Origin: Osedax frankpressi
Taxonomy: Eukaryota > Annelida > Polychaeta > Sabellida > Siboglinidae
DNA length: 64,000 bases
Reading direction: 5' to 3'
Assembly: GCA_964035775.1 (NCBI GenBank)
Contig: OZ038317.1
Location: 13,500,218-13,564,217 of the forward strand
This document shows positions 1-12,096 of the stretch, one piece after another; position 1 is the first letter of the stretch, and each line of letters begins with the position of its first letter. Made by a program: the position numbers and the translations under genes. Under the pieces are notes generated by a model. It was not told where the DNA came from. It did no database searches and worked only from the letters and a program-made list of their open reading frames with translations.

Positions 1-1255
1 GGCAGTACATTCTGTGTAAGTAAGTAGGCAGTACATTCTGTGTAAGGTAGTAGGCAGTACATTCTGTGTAAGTTAGTAGGCAGTACATTCTGTGTAAGGT
101 AGTAGGCAGTACATTATGTGTAAGGTAGTAGGCAATACATTCTGTGTAAGTTAGTAAGCAGTATATTCTGTGTAAGGTAGTAGGCAGTACATTCTGTGTA
201 AGGTAGTAGGCAGTACATTATGTGTAAGTAGGCAGTATGTACTGTGTAAGTAAGTAGGCAGTACATTCTGTGTAAGTAGGTAGGCAGTACATTCTGTGTA
301 AGTAAGTAGGCAGTACATTCTGTGTGAGTAAGTAGGCAGTACATTCTGTGTAAGGTAGTAGGCAGTACATTATGTGTGAGTAAGTAGGCAGTACATTCTG
401 TGTAAGTAAGTATGCAGTATGTACTGTGTAAGGTAGTAGGCAGTACATTCTGTGTAAGGTAGTAGGCAGTGCATTCTGTGTAAGTAGGCAGTATGTACTG
501 TGTAAGTAAGTAGGCAGTACATTCTGTGTAAGTAAGTAGGCAGTATGTATTGTGTAAGGTAGTAGGCAGTACATTATGTGTAAGTAAGTAGGCAGTACAT
601 TCTGTGTAAGTAAGTAGTCAGTGCATTCTGTGTGAGTAAGTAGGCAGTACATTCTGTGTAAGTAAGTAGGCAGTACATTATGTGTGAGTAAGTAGGCAGT
701 ACATTATGTGTGAGTAAGTAGGCAGTACATTATGTGTAAGGTAGTAGGCAGTACATTATGTGTGAGTAAGTAGGCAGTACATTATGTGTGAGTAAGTAGG
801 CAGTACATTATGTGTAAGGTAGTAGGCAGTACATTATGTGTGAGTAAGTAGGCAGTACATTCTGTGTAAGTAAGTAGGCAGTACATTATGTGTGAGTAAG
901 TAGGCAGTACATTATGTGTGAGTAAGTAGGCAGTATATTCTGTGTAAGGTAGTAGGCAGTACATTATGTGTGAGTAAGTAGGCAGTACATTATGTGTAAG
1001 GTAGTAGGCAGTACATTCTGTGTAAGGTAGTAGGCAGTACATTATGTGTGAGTAAGTAGGCAGTACATTCTGTGTAAGTAAGTAGGCAGTACATTATGTG
1101 TGAGTAAGTAGGCAGAACATTATGTGTGAGTAAGTAGGCAGTATATTCTGTGTAAGGTAGTAGGCAGTACATTATGTGTGAGTAAGTAGGCAGTACATTC
1201 TGTGTAAGGTAGTAGGCAGTACATTCTGTGTAAGGTAGTAGACAATACATTCCGA
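1..1255. repeat. 26-bp minisatellite, about 48 copies
   Basis: Tandem units of about 25-26 bp with core GGCAGTACATTCTGTGTAAG, varying mainly at C/A in ATTCTG and in the GTAAGTAAG or GTAAGGTAG tail. The array starts before the window. It lies downstream of the last PITRM1 exon found, so probably in an intron of that gene. On the transcribed (minus) strand every unit reads CTTACACAG, which resembles a 3' splice site. Long reading frames through it only reflect a stop-poor unit. Confidence 0.95.
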
Positions 1256-1498
1256 TCATGGTCATTGTAAATTCAGTTGTAAGATTTTTGTTGGCATTAA
1301 ATTATAAAACTAAAGTGGACTTAAAGAGATTACTACAAAAAGAAATATTATGTATAGTGATTTAGGAATAAAACCAGACACAAGAAGCTCTCTCTTCTCT
1401 ATTGTTACCAGTAGGATTCTATTAGATACATATCCTAATCAAGTTAAGGAAGTTCGTAATACTACTAGATAATCATTCCCTTCTTCCTTATTATTTAC

Positions 1499-4400
1499 CA
1501 ACCACTCCTAGATGCAGACCAAAACTATTGCTTTGATGTTTGATGCTAAGTTCAATCATGTGTAAAAAGGCGTCGATATGATCAGACTTGAATCCCTCAC
1601 TGTTGGCATGGAGGAAGAATGAAGTAGACAATTGGTTGGGATGTAAAGTGGGGTATAGGGTATAGCTAGATATTGGGTTATTAACTACATAGTAGTGTAA
1701 AAGATGGGGTAGGGGGTGGGGCTTATATTAGGATATATTAGTATCTATTGTTTAGAGTTATATAGAGAGTATAATGGAGAATGGGGTAAAAAGAATAATA
1801 AATTATTTTGATAATGGGGAAGAAAGTGTGGGGAAGAAAGTGGGGCAGAATATGGGTTAGAAAGTGGGTTATTATATGGTGTATAGAGTAGTTAGAGTAT
1901 AGATTAGAGTATATGTTAGAGTGTGCGTTAAAGGATATGTTATCTGATATATAAAGATATAAGGGACTCGTTAATAAAGTGAATATGTCAGCGTAGTTTG
2001 GTTGGAAATAGTGTAAGAATATACTCCTCATGAAACCTGATAACTTTATCTATTGTCTCTTCAATAATTCGCAGAACTTTCTCGCAATCGTCTTCAATAA
2101 TTCCCTAAGAGATTGCGAGTGGAAAATATAGATTTTATGAAAACTTTGAACGCCGTAGTCCAGTGAAGTTTCAGAAAAATAGGGCAATTGTGAATGCGAA
2201 TACTTCTACTTATAAATGAAATGAATTCTTCCGTTTACTTAATAATTGATACCAATAAATAAGTAATTGAATTTGAACTGCTGACCTGAAGACCTACAGT
2301 AAAGCTAGTGTCACGAATTTCTCCTGAAAATCCAGTGCCTGGAGACAGATCAGAACCTGTGGGATTACACGAGTATGCGTGAGAGTACATGAGTATGAGA
2401 GTACATGAGTATATGTGAGTAGATTACTATTTTACTAACTCGGTAAATAAAGTTAAGCTAGAGTTTTATAAAAACCAAACAAATGTTATAGATGATAAGA
2501 TAAGAAAACAAATGATACAGAAGATAAGATAAGAGAATAAATGCTACAAAAGATAAGATATTCACATAAATTCTAATCTGAATATTTATATTTACTATGT
2601 TACATTTACTACAATACATTTACTAAAATACATTTACTAAAATACATTTACTACAATACATTTACTAAAATACATTTACTAAAATACATTTACTACAATA
2701 CATTTTATAAAATACATTTACTACAATACATTTACTACAATACATTTACTAAAATACATTTACTACAATACATTTACTAAAATACATTTACTACAATATA
2801 TTTACTAAAATACATTTACTACAATACATTTACTAAAATACATTTACTACAATACATTTACTAAAATACATTTACTACAATATATTTACTAAAATACATT
2901 TACTACAATACATTTACTACAATACATTTACTACAATATATTTACTACAATACATTTACTACAATACATTTTATAAAATACATTTACTAAAATACATTTA
3001 CTACAATACATTTACTACAATACATTTACTACAATACATTTACTACAATACATTTTATAAAATACATTTACTACAATACATTTATTATCACCCACAACTA
3101 CAACAATATACATAAGTAATCTCAGCTTATGTTCAGTTTCTCTGTGCTATGGTAACCATGGTGAAAGGTTAAGAGGTTGAAAACCTATATTGGAGTCTAG
3201 GAGAGACCCAGCAAATAGAGAAGTGTCCCCACCCACCAACAAATGAGAGATCAACTGCCATGCAAATATCTCATCTGTATCTTGTATACTGCAATTAGGG
3301 AGTTAGTGGTGATGGGGCTATTGGCTGTGGAGTTAATAGTGGCGGGGCTAGTGGTGGTGGGGTTAGTGGTGGTGGGGCTGATGGGGATGGTGGAGATAAT
3401 AATATATATAAGAGCCTAGATAATAACATTTATAAGAGCCAAGATATTAACATATATAAGAGCCAATATAATAACATTTATAAGAGCCTAGATAATAACA
3501 TATATAAGAGCCTGATAATAACATTTATAAGAGCCTGATAATAACATTTATAAGAGCCTAGATAATAACATTTATAAGAGCCAATATAATAACATTTATA
3601 AGAGCCTAGATAATAACATATATAAGAGCCTGATAATAACATTTATCAGAGCCAAAATAATAACATTTATAAGAACCAATATAATAACATTTATAAGAGC
3701 CTAGATAATAACATTTATAAGAGCCTAGATAATAACATTTATAAGAGCCAATATAATAACATTTATAAGAGCCTAGATAATAACATATATAAGAGCCTGA
3801 TAATAACATTTATAAGAGCCAAAATAATAATATTTATAAGAACCAATATAATAACATTTATAAGAGCCTAGATAATAACATTTATAAGAGCCTAGATAAT
3901 AATATTTATAAGAGCCAAGATAATAACATATATAAGAGCCAAGATAATAACATTTATAAGAGCCTAGATAATAACATTTATAAGAGCCTAGATAATAACA
4001 TTTATAAGAGCCAAGATAATAACATATATAAGAGCCAAGATAATAACATTTATAAGAGCCAAGATAATAACATATATAAGAGCCAATATAATAACATTTA
4101 TAAGAGCCTAGATAATAACATTTATAAGAGCCTAGATAATAACATTTATAAGAGCCAAGATAATAACATATATAAGAGCCAATATAATAACATTTATAAG
4201 AGCCTAGATAATAACATATATAAGAGCCAAGATAATAACATTTATAAGAGCCAAGATAATAACATTTATAAGAGCCTAGATAATAACATTTATAAGATCC
4301 TGATAATAACATTTATAAGAGCCAAGATAATAACATTTATAAGAGCCAAGATAATAACATTTATAAGAGCCTGATAATAACATTTATAAGAGCCAAGATA

Positions 4401-7400
4401 ATAACATTTATAAGAGTCCTGATAATAACGTATATAAGAGCCTAGATAATAACATATATAAGAGCCAAGATAATAACATTTATAAGAGCCAATATAATAA
4501 CATATATAAGAGCCAAGATAATAACATATATAAGAGCCTAGATAATAACATATATAAGAGCCTAGATAATAACATATATAAGAGCCAAGATAATAACATT
4601 TATAAGAGTCCTGATAATAACGTATATAAGAGCCTAGATAATAACATATATAAGAGCCAAGATAATAACATTTATAAGAGCCAATATAATAACATATATA
4701 AGAGCCAAGATAATAACATATATAAGAACCAAGATAATAACATATATAAGAGCCTCATAATAACATATATAAGAGCCAAGATAATAACATATATAAGAGC
4801 CTAGATAATAACATTTATAAGAGCCTAGATAATAACATTTATAAGAGCCTAGATAATAACATTTATAAGAGCCTGATAATAACATTTATAAGAGCCAAGA
4901 TAATAACATTTATAAGAGCCTGATAATAACATTTATAAGAGCCAAGATAATAATATTTATAAGAGCCAAGATATTAACATATATAAGAGCCTAGATAATA
5001 ACATATATAAGAGCCTGATAATAACATTTATAAGAGCCTGATAATAACATTTATAAGAGCCTAGATAATAACATTTATAAGAGCCAATATAATAACATTT
5101 ATAAGAGCCTAGATAATAATATATATAAGAGCCTGATAATAACATTTATAAGAGCCAAAATAATAACATTTATAAGAACCAATATAATAACATTTATAAG
5201 AGCCTAGATAATAACATTTATAAGAGACTAGATAATAACATTTATAAGAGCCAAGATAATAACATATATAAGAGCCAAGATAATAACATTTATAAGAGCC
5301 TAGATAATAACATATATAAGAGCCAAGATAATAACATTTATAAGAGCCAAGATAATAACATTTATAAGAGCCAAGATAATAACATTTATAAGAGCCTAGA
5401 TAATAACATTTATAAGATCCTGATAATAACATTTATAAGAACCAAGATAATAACATTAATAAGAGCCAAGATAATAACATTTATAAGAGCCTGATAATAA
5501 CATTTATAAGAGCCAAGATAATAAAATTTATAAGAGTCCTGATAATAACGTATATAAGAGCCTAGATAATAACATATATAAGAGCCAAGATAATAACATT
5601 TATAAGAGCCAATATAATAACATATATAAGAGCCAAGATAATAACATATATAAGAGCCTAGATAATAACATATATAAGAGCCTAGATAATAACATATATA
5701 AGAGCCTAGATAATAACATATATAAGAGCCTAGATAATAACATATATAAGAGCCAAGATAATAACATTTATAAGAGTCCTGATAATAACATTTATAAGAG
5801 CCAATATAATAACATATATAAGAGCCAAGATAATAACATATATAAGAGCCAAGATAATAACATATATAAGAGCCTGATAATAACATATTTAAGAGCCAAG
5901 ATAATAACATATATAAGAGCCTATATAATAACATTTATAAGAGACTAGATAATAACATTTATAAGAGCCTAGATAATAACATTTATAAGAGCCTGATAAT
6001 AACATTTATAAGAGCCTAGATAATAACATATATAAGAGCCTGATAATAACATTTATAAGAGCCTGATAATAACATTTATAAGAGCCTAGATAATAACATT
6101 TATAAGAGCCAATATAATAACATTTATAAGAGCCTAGATAATAATATATATAAGAGCCTGATAATAACATTTATAAGAGCCAAAATAATAACATTTATAA
6201 GAACCAATATAATAACATTTATAAGAGCCTAGATAATAACATTTATAAGAGCCTAGATAATAACATTTATAAGAGCCAAGATAATAACATATATAAGAGC
6301 CAAGATAATAACATTTATAAGAGCCAAGATAATAACATATATAAGAGTCCTGATAATAACGTATATAAGAGCCTAGATAATAATATTTATAAGAGCCAAG
6401 ATAATAACATATATAAGAGCAAAGATAATAACATATATAAGAGCCTGATAATAACATATATAAGAGCCAAGATAATAACATATATAAGAGCCTAGATAAT
6501 AACATTTATAAGAGCCTAGATAATAACATTTATAAGAGCCTAGATAATAACATTTATAAGAGCCTTATAATAACATTTATAAGAGCCAAGATAATAACAT
6601 TTATAAGAGCCTAGATAATAACATATATAAGAGCCTGATAATAACATTTATAAGAGCCTGATAATAACATATATAATAGCCAAGATAATAACATATATAA
6701 GAGCCTAGATAATAACATTTATAAGAGCCTAGATAATAACATTTATAAGAGCCTGATAATAACATTTATAAGAGCCTGATAATAACATTTATAAGAGCCT
6801 GATAATAATATTTATAAGAGCCTGATAATAATATTTATAAGAGCCTGATAATAACATATATAAGAGCCTGATAATAACATTTATAAGAGCCTATAATAAC
6901 ATATATAATAGCCAAGATAATAACATATATAAGAGCCTAGATAATAACATTTATAAGAGCCTAGATAATAACATTTATAAGAGCCTGATAATAACATTTA
7001 TAAGAGCCTGATAATAACATTTATAAGAGCCTGATAATAATATTTATAAGAGCCTTATAATAATATTTATAAGAGCCTTATAATAATATTTATAAGAGCC
7101 TAGATAATAACATATATAAGAGCCAAGATAATAACATTTATAAGAGCTTAGATAATAACATTTATAAGAGCCTAGATAATAATATTTATAAGAGCCTGAT
7201 AATAACATTTATAAGAGCCAAGATAATAATATTTATAAGAGCCTAGATAATAACATTTATAAGAGCCTGTTAATAACATTTATAAGAGCCTGATAATAAC
7301 ATTTATAAGAGCCTGATAATAATATTTATAAGAGCCTTATAATAATATTTATAAGAGCCTAGATAATAACATATATAAGAGCCAAGATAATAACATTTAT

Positions 7401-10400
7401 AAGAGCCTAGATAATAACATATATAAGAATCTAATTAATAACATATATAAGAGTCAATATAATAACATATATAAGAGCCTAGATAATAATTAGATCCAGT
7501 AAATGAATAATATTAATTATTACTAAAATTACTAAAATAAATAAATTCTAAAATTTATTTGTAATTTAGAAAATAAATATTATTTTAAAAACTTGACAGA
7601 ATTGAACTTAGAAGATCGCTAGTGTGAGGGAGTGTAAAGATGTGTGAGGGAGTGTGAAGGAGTGTAAAGGTGTGTGATGAATTGTGAGGGAGTGTAAAGG
7701 TATGTGAGGGAATGTGAGGGAGTCTAAAGTTGTGTGAGGGAGTGTAAAGGTGTGTGAGGGAGTGTAAAGGTATGTGAGGGAATGTGATTGTCTAAAGTTG
7801 TGTGAGGGAGTGTAAAGGTGTGTGAGGGAGTGAGAGGGAGTGTGAGGGAGTGTAAAGGTATGTGAGGGAATGTGAGGGTCTAAAGTTGTGTGAGGGAGTA
7901 TAAAGTTGTGTGAGGGAGTGTAAAGGTGTGTGAGGGAGTGTGAGGGAGTGTGAGGGAGTGTAAAGGTATGTGAGGGAATGTGAGGGTCTAAAGTTGTGTG
8001 AGGGAGTATAAAGGTGTGTGATGAAGTGTGAGGGAGTGTAAAGGTATGTGAGAGAATGTGAGGGAGTCTAAAGTTGTGTGAAGGAGTGTAAAGGTGTGTG
8101 AGGGAATGTGAGGGAGTCTAAAGTTGTATGAAGGAGTGTAAAGGTGTGTGATGGAGTGTCAAGGTGTGTGAGGGAGTGTAAAGGTGTATAAATGAGTGTT
8201 AAGGAGTGTAAGTGACTGTGAAGAGTGCGGTGTGTAGTGTGAGAGTGCAGTGTGTGCAATGTGGAGTGGCACTAGAGTAGCAACCTGTCTAGAAGGTAAG
8301 ACACCGAGATTGTGGTTTGTTTGTTTACTTCGGCAACCAATGGATTAGAGGCACATTCGATTGACGCCATCCTCTTTAGAATGTGGAGGATTTAGTAAAA
8401 AATACGGGAGATAGGGTTGAATACCAGGTGGTACTTTACTTACCACTGATCTCGACTATTAGTTATTACTCAACTTTTAAATATAGAGTAAACTTTTACG
8501 GAAATTCTATTAAAACACTAATTTCAAAGTATGGAAATGTATAGAGTGTATATTTATCTTAGTTTAGAGCAGTAAAACTTATAAAAAGTTAATTGTTACC
8601 ACGTTTTTATCAAAGATCATATAGAATTTAATTTTAAAACTAAAAACTATCAACGGGTTTTAAAAGACAGCTATCGTTTTATACACGTAAATTACCTCCT
8701 CATCCCATCTGGTTTCCATGGGAACTGAAGTATCTTCACTAGACTTCTTGAACCGCTGTAATACGACGCGATCGATAGTTTCGAGGTGACCTTCGAGATC
8801 AAAGTTCCCGTAAGTGTAAAACCTGATGAAATTCGCATTCCATTTCAGAATCAAATTAAGATAGAATCAGACATAAAAATATACATATTTAGATTTAGAT
8901 AGATAGACATGAAGAGGTAGACGTGGTGGTTGCGTGTAAATGGACAAGTGTAGAGAGGGAAGTCAAGGGGGTTAGAGGGGTGGAGACCTGGAGTTAGAAG
9001 GGTGGTAGTAGGCAGTGTGGAAGGCTCGTAAAGCCGCCCAATCTAGTGAAGGTATGGCAGTGGGTAGACCTCCCGACACTACTGCGTATGTGTTGCTAGG
9101 CAACAACAGATTCTGAAGGCGTTGGTTGTACAGCTGGTGGGCATTACTCTGTTGGGATTTGTGATTTACATGTGAGAACACTGGACTAAACAAAGATTAT
9201 AAATATTAACAAAGAATATAAATATTAACAAAGATTATTAATATTAACAAAGATTATTAATATTAACAAAGATTATTAATATTAACAAAGATCTAAGAAG
9301 TAAATATATCTCAACCTAACTTTTTTGAGTGGTGTCTGAATTTAAATTAATTTAAGTTCGCTTTTATATATACTTTTTATTATAAATCACGAAAAAAAGT
9401 GTTTCTATTGAAAATATTTCATTTATTATTTGGTAAAATCTCACAAATGATTGTTATTAATCGGATAGCTAAAAAGGAAGTGCTACAATCTTCTAATAAT
9501 CTTTGATATGAAAATTCACATGACAGATTAGTCGTATAATTTGTTAAATTTACTAACGAAAACACCTTTCATTTCATTGAAGACAATTCCTTTCACGACA
9601 ATGTCAGAAGTCTGATCATTGACATCGGAATGTTCGAGACGCCAACCTTCCTGTCTGTTAGCAGGTTATGAGTGTAGGGATATGGGTATGCAGTGTGTAG
9701 AGGAATTTAGGTGGTAAGGTGAACGGTATGAGGCTTTATGGGGTTTTATGGGGCTTTATGGGGCCTCCATCTCCCAATCTTCTTCCTCGACTATCTTCTT
9801 CTTTGAATATTCATTCAACCACTTCATCATCTTTACTCCTCCCCCTAATCATTTATGACATGGACAACATCTTCCCTATCATCATTTCATAAGAGAGCTA
9901 GTGACAATACCTAAAATCAGTCTCCAGGAGTCTGGGAAAGAAGGCAGCATCGAGGTAAACAGACATCAGATTTTCAAAGTCCTGGTGGTTCTGAGTGGTG
10001 AACGGATACATTGTCCAATCACTAGCTTAGGAAACGTAAGAAAAAATGAACTTATGTTAATAGAAATAAATATATTTATATATATATATAGATATACATA
10101 TATATATAAATAGATACGTATATATATATTATGTATTATAGCATATAAATAAATATATATATATATATGTAAAATTGAAATATTAAGAATTTATTTTTTT
10201 TAAATGACAAAATGAAAAATTAAGCTGATTAAATTTCATGAATACAAATTTAATTTCTATAATATTAATTTACTTGTTAATAATTATATGTCAATCAAGT
10301 CTATATATAATTATAAAGTTTATATCAAGTATATCATATTACTATAAAATCTATATATAACCAACAATTCTATAAATAACTATCAAGTCTATATATAACT

Positions 10401-11633
10401 ATAAAATCTATATATAACCAACAATTCTATATATAACTATCAAGTCTATCTATTACTATCAAGACTACATATAACCAAAGTCTATATATAATCATCAAGT
10501 GTTTTAATATCATTATTTTAATCTTGAGATAAAAATCTCTACTTTTATATTATCTTGAAAGGAAAATCTCTACATTATATCTAAATTAGTGCAGACTATT
10601 ATTGCATGGTTACCAGTGAAAGCATTCATAAATGTCGACAGAGAACGATTCAACATCTTGAAGAAAGGATCTCGGACAGGGAATCTCTGGGAACCACAGA
10701 GAGCCGTGTGTTCAAGAATATGTGGGGCTCCAGAATCATCATTTGGAGTTGTACGGAATGCAACTCTGTAGGCATGTGTGAGGGAGTGAGGGAGTGAGGG
10801 AGGGAGAGAGTGAGGGAGGGAGAGAGTGAGGGAGGGAGAGAGTGAGGGAGGGAGAGAGTGAGGGAGGGAGGGAGTAGGGAGGGAGGGAATAGGAAGAGAG
10901 GGAAGTAGGGAAGTAGCGAGGGAGGGAGTAGAGGGAGAAGGAAGGAAAGGAGGAAGAGAAGTAGGGATGAAGGGAAGTAGGGAGGGAGGGAAGAAGGTAA
11001 GTATGAAGGGAAGGAAGTAGGGGGAGGGATAATGAATAAATGCAATTAAGTATTATATATCATGTCTAGGGTAAAACAATAATGCGAGAGTATTGATTAT
11101 TATATAAACCCAAAAGTATTATTTACATCATCTCTAGCAATGTGGAGGTGTTCAGCGTCAGTTTTGTCATGGCTAAGCTTAATTGCAGTTAAACTTAATT
11201 CACTTATTGGTTCAATCTATAAAAGTAATGAATCTATTGTAATTCATTGGTAAGGAAAATAATATTTTAATTATATTATATATATATATTTATATCTAAA
11301 TATATTTAATATCTAAATTGTAAAATAAATACATATAATAAATATTATAATTTCTAAATTTAATTTACAACATTTCTTATTAAAGATATTTAATAAGTTG
11401 CATTTAAAAATATAATTTAATATATAATAACATATTTTATAGTAACAAATTACATAAATATAGCCTAAGAAAGTGAAAGCGTGGATAGCCATTTGCATAT
11501 TACCAACCTCTTTGATAGTGTAACCATGGAGACGTTGACCAACATAAAATGATTTAGCTCTCTCGACAGCGGAACTCGATTTTCTCCAAACGTAATGATA
11601 ACTGGAAGTACTACAAATTTCAATTAAATTCAT
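1499..11633 (-). CDS. PITRM1: Presequence protease, mitochondrial (PITRM1/Cym1/PreP), 5' 12 exons; gene continues beyond left edge
   Basis: M16C-family zinc metalloprotease that degrades cleaved targeting presequences and other peptides in the mitochondrial matrix. Exons, in order of transcription: 11508-11633, 11110-11216, 10614-10765, 9911-10025, 9558-9654, 8988-9148, 8696-8822, 8285-8373, 3185-3288, 2286-2356, 2037-2104, 1499-1599. Joined they give 439 in-frame residues, a bit under half of the usual ~1,000. The inverted zinc motif HILEH is at about residues 93-97 and the third ligand Glu is in FNEMKG at about 193-197. Other strong matches to the family are [55 protein letters not shown] and [10 protein letters not shown]. 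The start Met follows an in-frame stop; the first ~28 residues are Ser/Arg/Lys-bearing and may be the mitochondrial presequence. Exon 8 to exon 9 spans a 5-kb intron that is almost all satellite. The remaining C-terminal exons must lie left of base 1. Family assignment is secure; individual splice sites are inferred. Confidence 0.95.
1620..1965. repeat. Degenerate GGGTATAG/GAGTATA-rich sequence in a PITRM1 intron
   Basis: Imperfect, short-period G/T/A-rich repeats such as GGGTATAG, GGGAAGAAAGTGGGG and GAGTATA. No coding matches. It lies in the intron between the exons at 2037-2104 and 1499-1599. Confidence 0.5.
2375..2575. repeat. Two short tandem tracts in PITRM1 intron
   Basis: A short GAGTACATGAGTATG tract at about 2375-2420 is followed by about three ~35-bp units containing AGATAAGATAAGA with an ACAAATG-type core at about 2470-2560. 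The first tract begins about 15 bp upstream (transcript sense) of the exon at 2286-2356. Confidence 0.6.
2600..3085. repeat. 14-bp minisatellite (AATACATTTACTAC/A)
   Basis: About 34 units of AATACATTTACTAC alternating with AATACATTTACTAA, some shortened to CATTTTATAA. It fills most of the intron between the PITRM1 exons at 3185-3288 and 2286-2356. Confidence 0.95.
3296..3392. repeat. GGT/GGGGCT-rich short tandem tract
   Basis: Units such as GTTAGTGGTGGTGGGGCT repeat about four times immediately upstream (transcript sense) of the exon at 3185-3288. In the pre-mRNA it reads as a C-rich, pyrimidine/A stretch close to the acceptor. Confidence 0.8.
3395..7488. repeat. 23-24-bp satellite, about 170 copies, 4.1 kb
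   Basis: Units of GATAATAACATTTATAAGAG plus CCTA, CCAA or CC(T), with regular variants (TTTATAAG or TATATAAG; GCCTA, GCCAA, GCCAATA; 23-bp units lacking one base). Higher-order blocks recur, for example the AGTCCTGATAATAACGTATA segments near 4425, 4615, 5538 and 6353. A 24-bp unit keeps frame, so the minus strand stays open for up to 179 codons with an eight-residue LGSYKCYY repeat. I see no evidence that it is translated. It lies within a single PITRM1 intron. Confidence 0.97.
7489..7614. other. Short unique AT-rich spacer between two satellites
   Basis: AT-rich sequence separating the 24-bp satellite from the GTGTGAGGGAGT array within the same PITRM1 intron. No coding match on either strand. 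Confidence 0.6.
7615..8262. repeat. GTGTGAGGGAGTGTAAAG minisatellite
   Basis: About 35-40 irregular units of roughly 10-20 bp built from GTGTGAGGGA and GTGTAAAGGT. The right edge is about 20 bp downstream (transcript sense) of the donor of the PITRM1 exon at 8285-8373. Confidence 0.93.
9185..9295. repeat. 19-bp tandem repeat (AACAAAGATTATTAATATT)
   Basis: About six near-identical units in the PITRM1 intron between the exons at 9558-9654 and 8988-9148, starting about 35 bp upstream (transcript sense) of the 8988-9148 exon. Confidence 0.9.
10295..10500. repeat. Degenerate CTATATATAACTATCAAGT repeats
   Basis: Loosely repeated motifs TCTATATATAAC and CAACAATTCTATA or TATCAAGTCTA. It lies in the PITRM1 intron between the exons at 10614-10765 and 9911-10025. 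Confidence 0.7.
10780..11030. repeat. GGGA-rich polypurine minisatellite
   Basis: GGAGGGAGAGAGTGAG units grading into GGGAAGTAGGGA units, almost purely purine on the plus strand. In the PITRM1 transcript it is a long C/U tract ending about 14 bases before the acceptor of the exon at 10614-10765, so it doubles as an extended polypyrimidine tract. The G-runs could form G-quadruplexes on the non-transcribed strand. Confidence 0.92.
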
Positions 11634-12060
11634 TACGTCGAATACTTTAATAAGTTAATTAATAAATAAATTATTAATTGTATTTTATTTTACAATTTTT
11701 GAAATAAAAATTCTGTTAAATAAAATTATTCTATATCCCAATAAATATATAATTAATAGTTATAATAGAAATATTTGCAAATATTATTATACATAATGTA
11801 TAAAATAATATACATAAACATTATAATAATATCGAATGACTCTATGTCAGCTGTAAGATTTAGATCCAAATCAGATTAAGATTTAGATTATAGATCACGA
11901 TGAGTAATAGTTCAAAATTATTATTGTTCTCGAGTCGTCAAGATATTCAGTATAATGAATCTACAAATAACTTTAAAAATTGATACTCTATTACACTATG
12001 GCCAGGTTAAACATAAGGTGGCTGAATAACCTCTAATTTATATATATATGCATATATATA

Positions 12061-12096
<36 letters not shown>

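Noticed and set aside
114-1265. Minus-strand open frames of 76-144 codons with a CLLTYTECTAY-like repeat
   Set aside because: They are translations of a stop-poor minisatellite with frame shifts between units; no independent coding signal.
3606-6505. Long LGSYKCYY-repeat reading frames
   Set aside because: The 24-bp satellite unit is a multiple of three, which keeps frames open by chance. It lies in an intron of PITRM1.
1-8262. Possible CRISPR-like arrays
   Set aside because: Units are contiguous tandem repeats without unique spacers, and the genome is animal.
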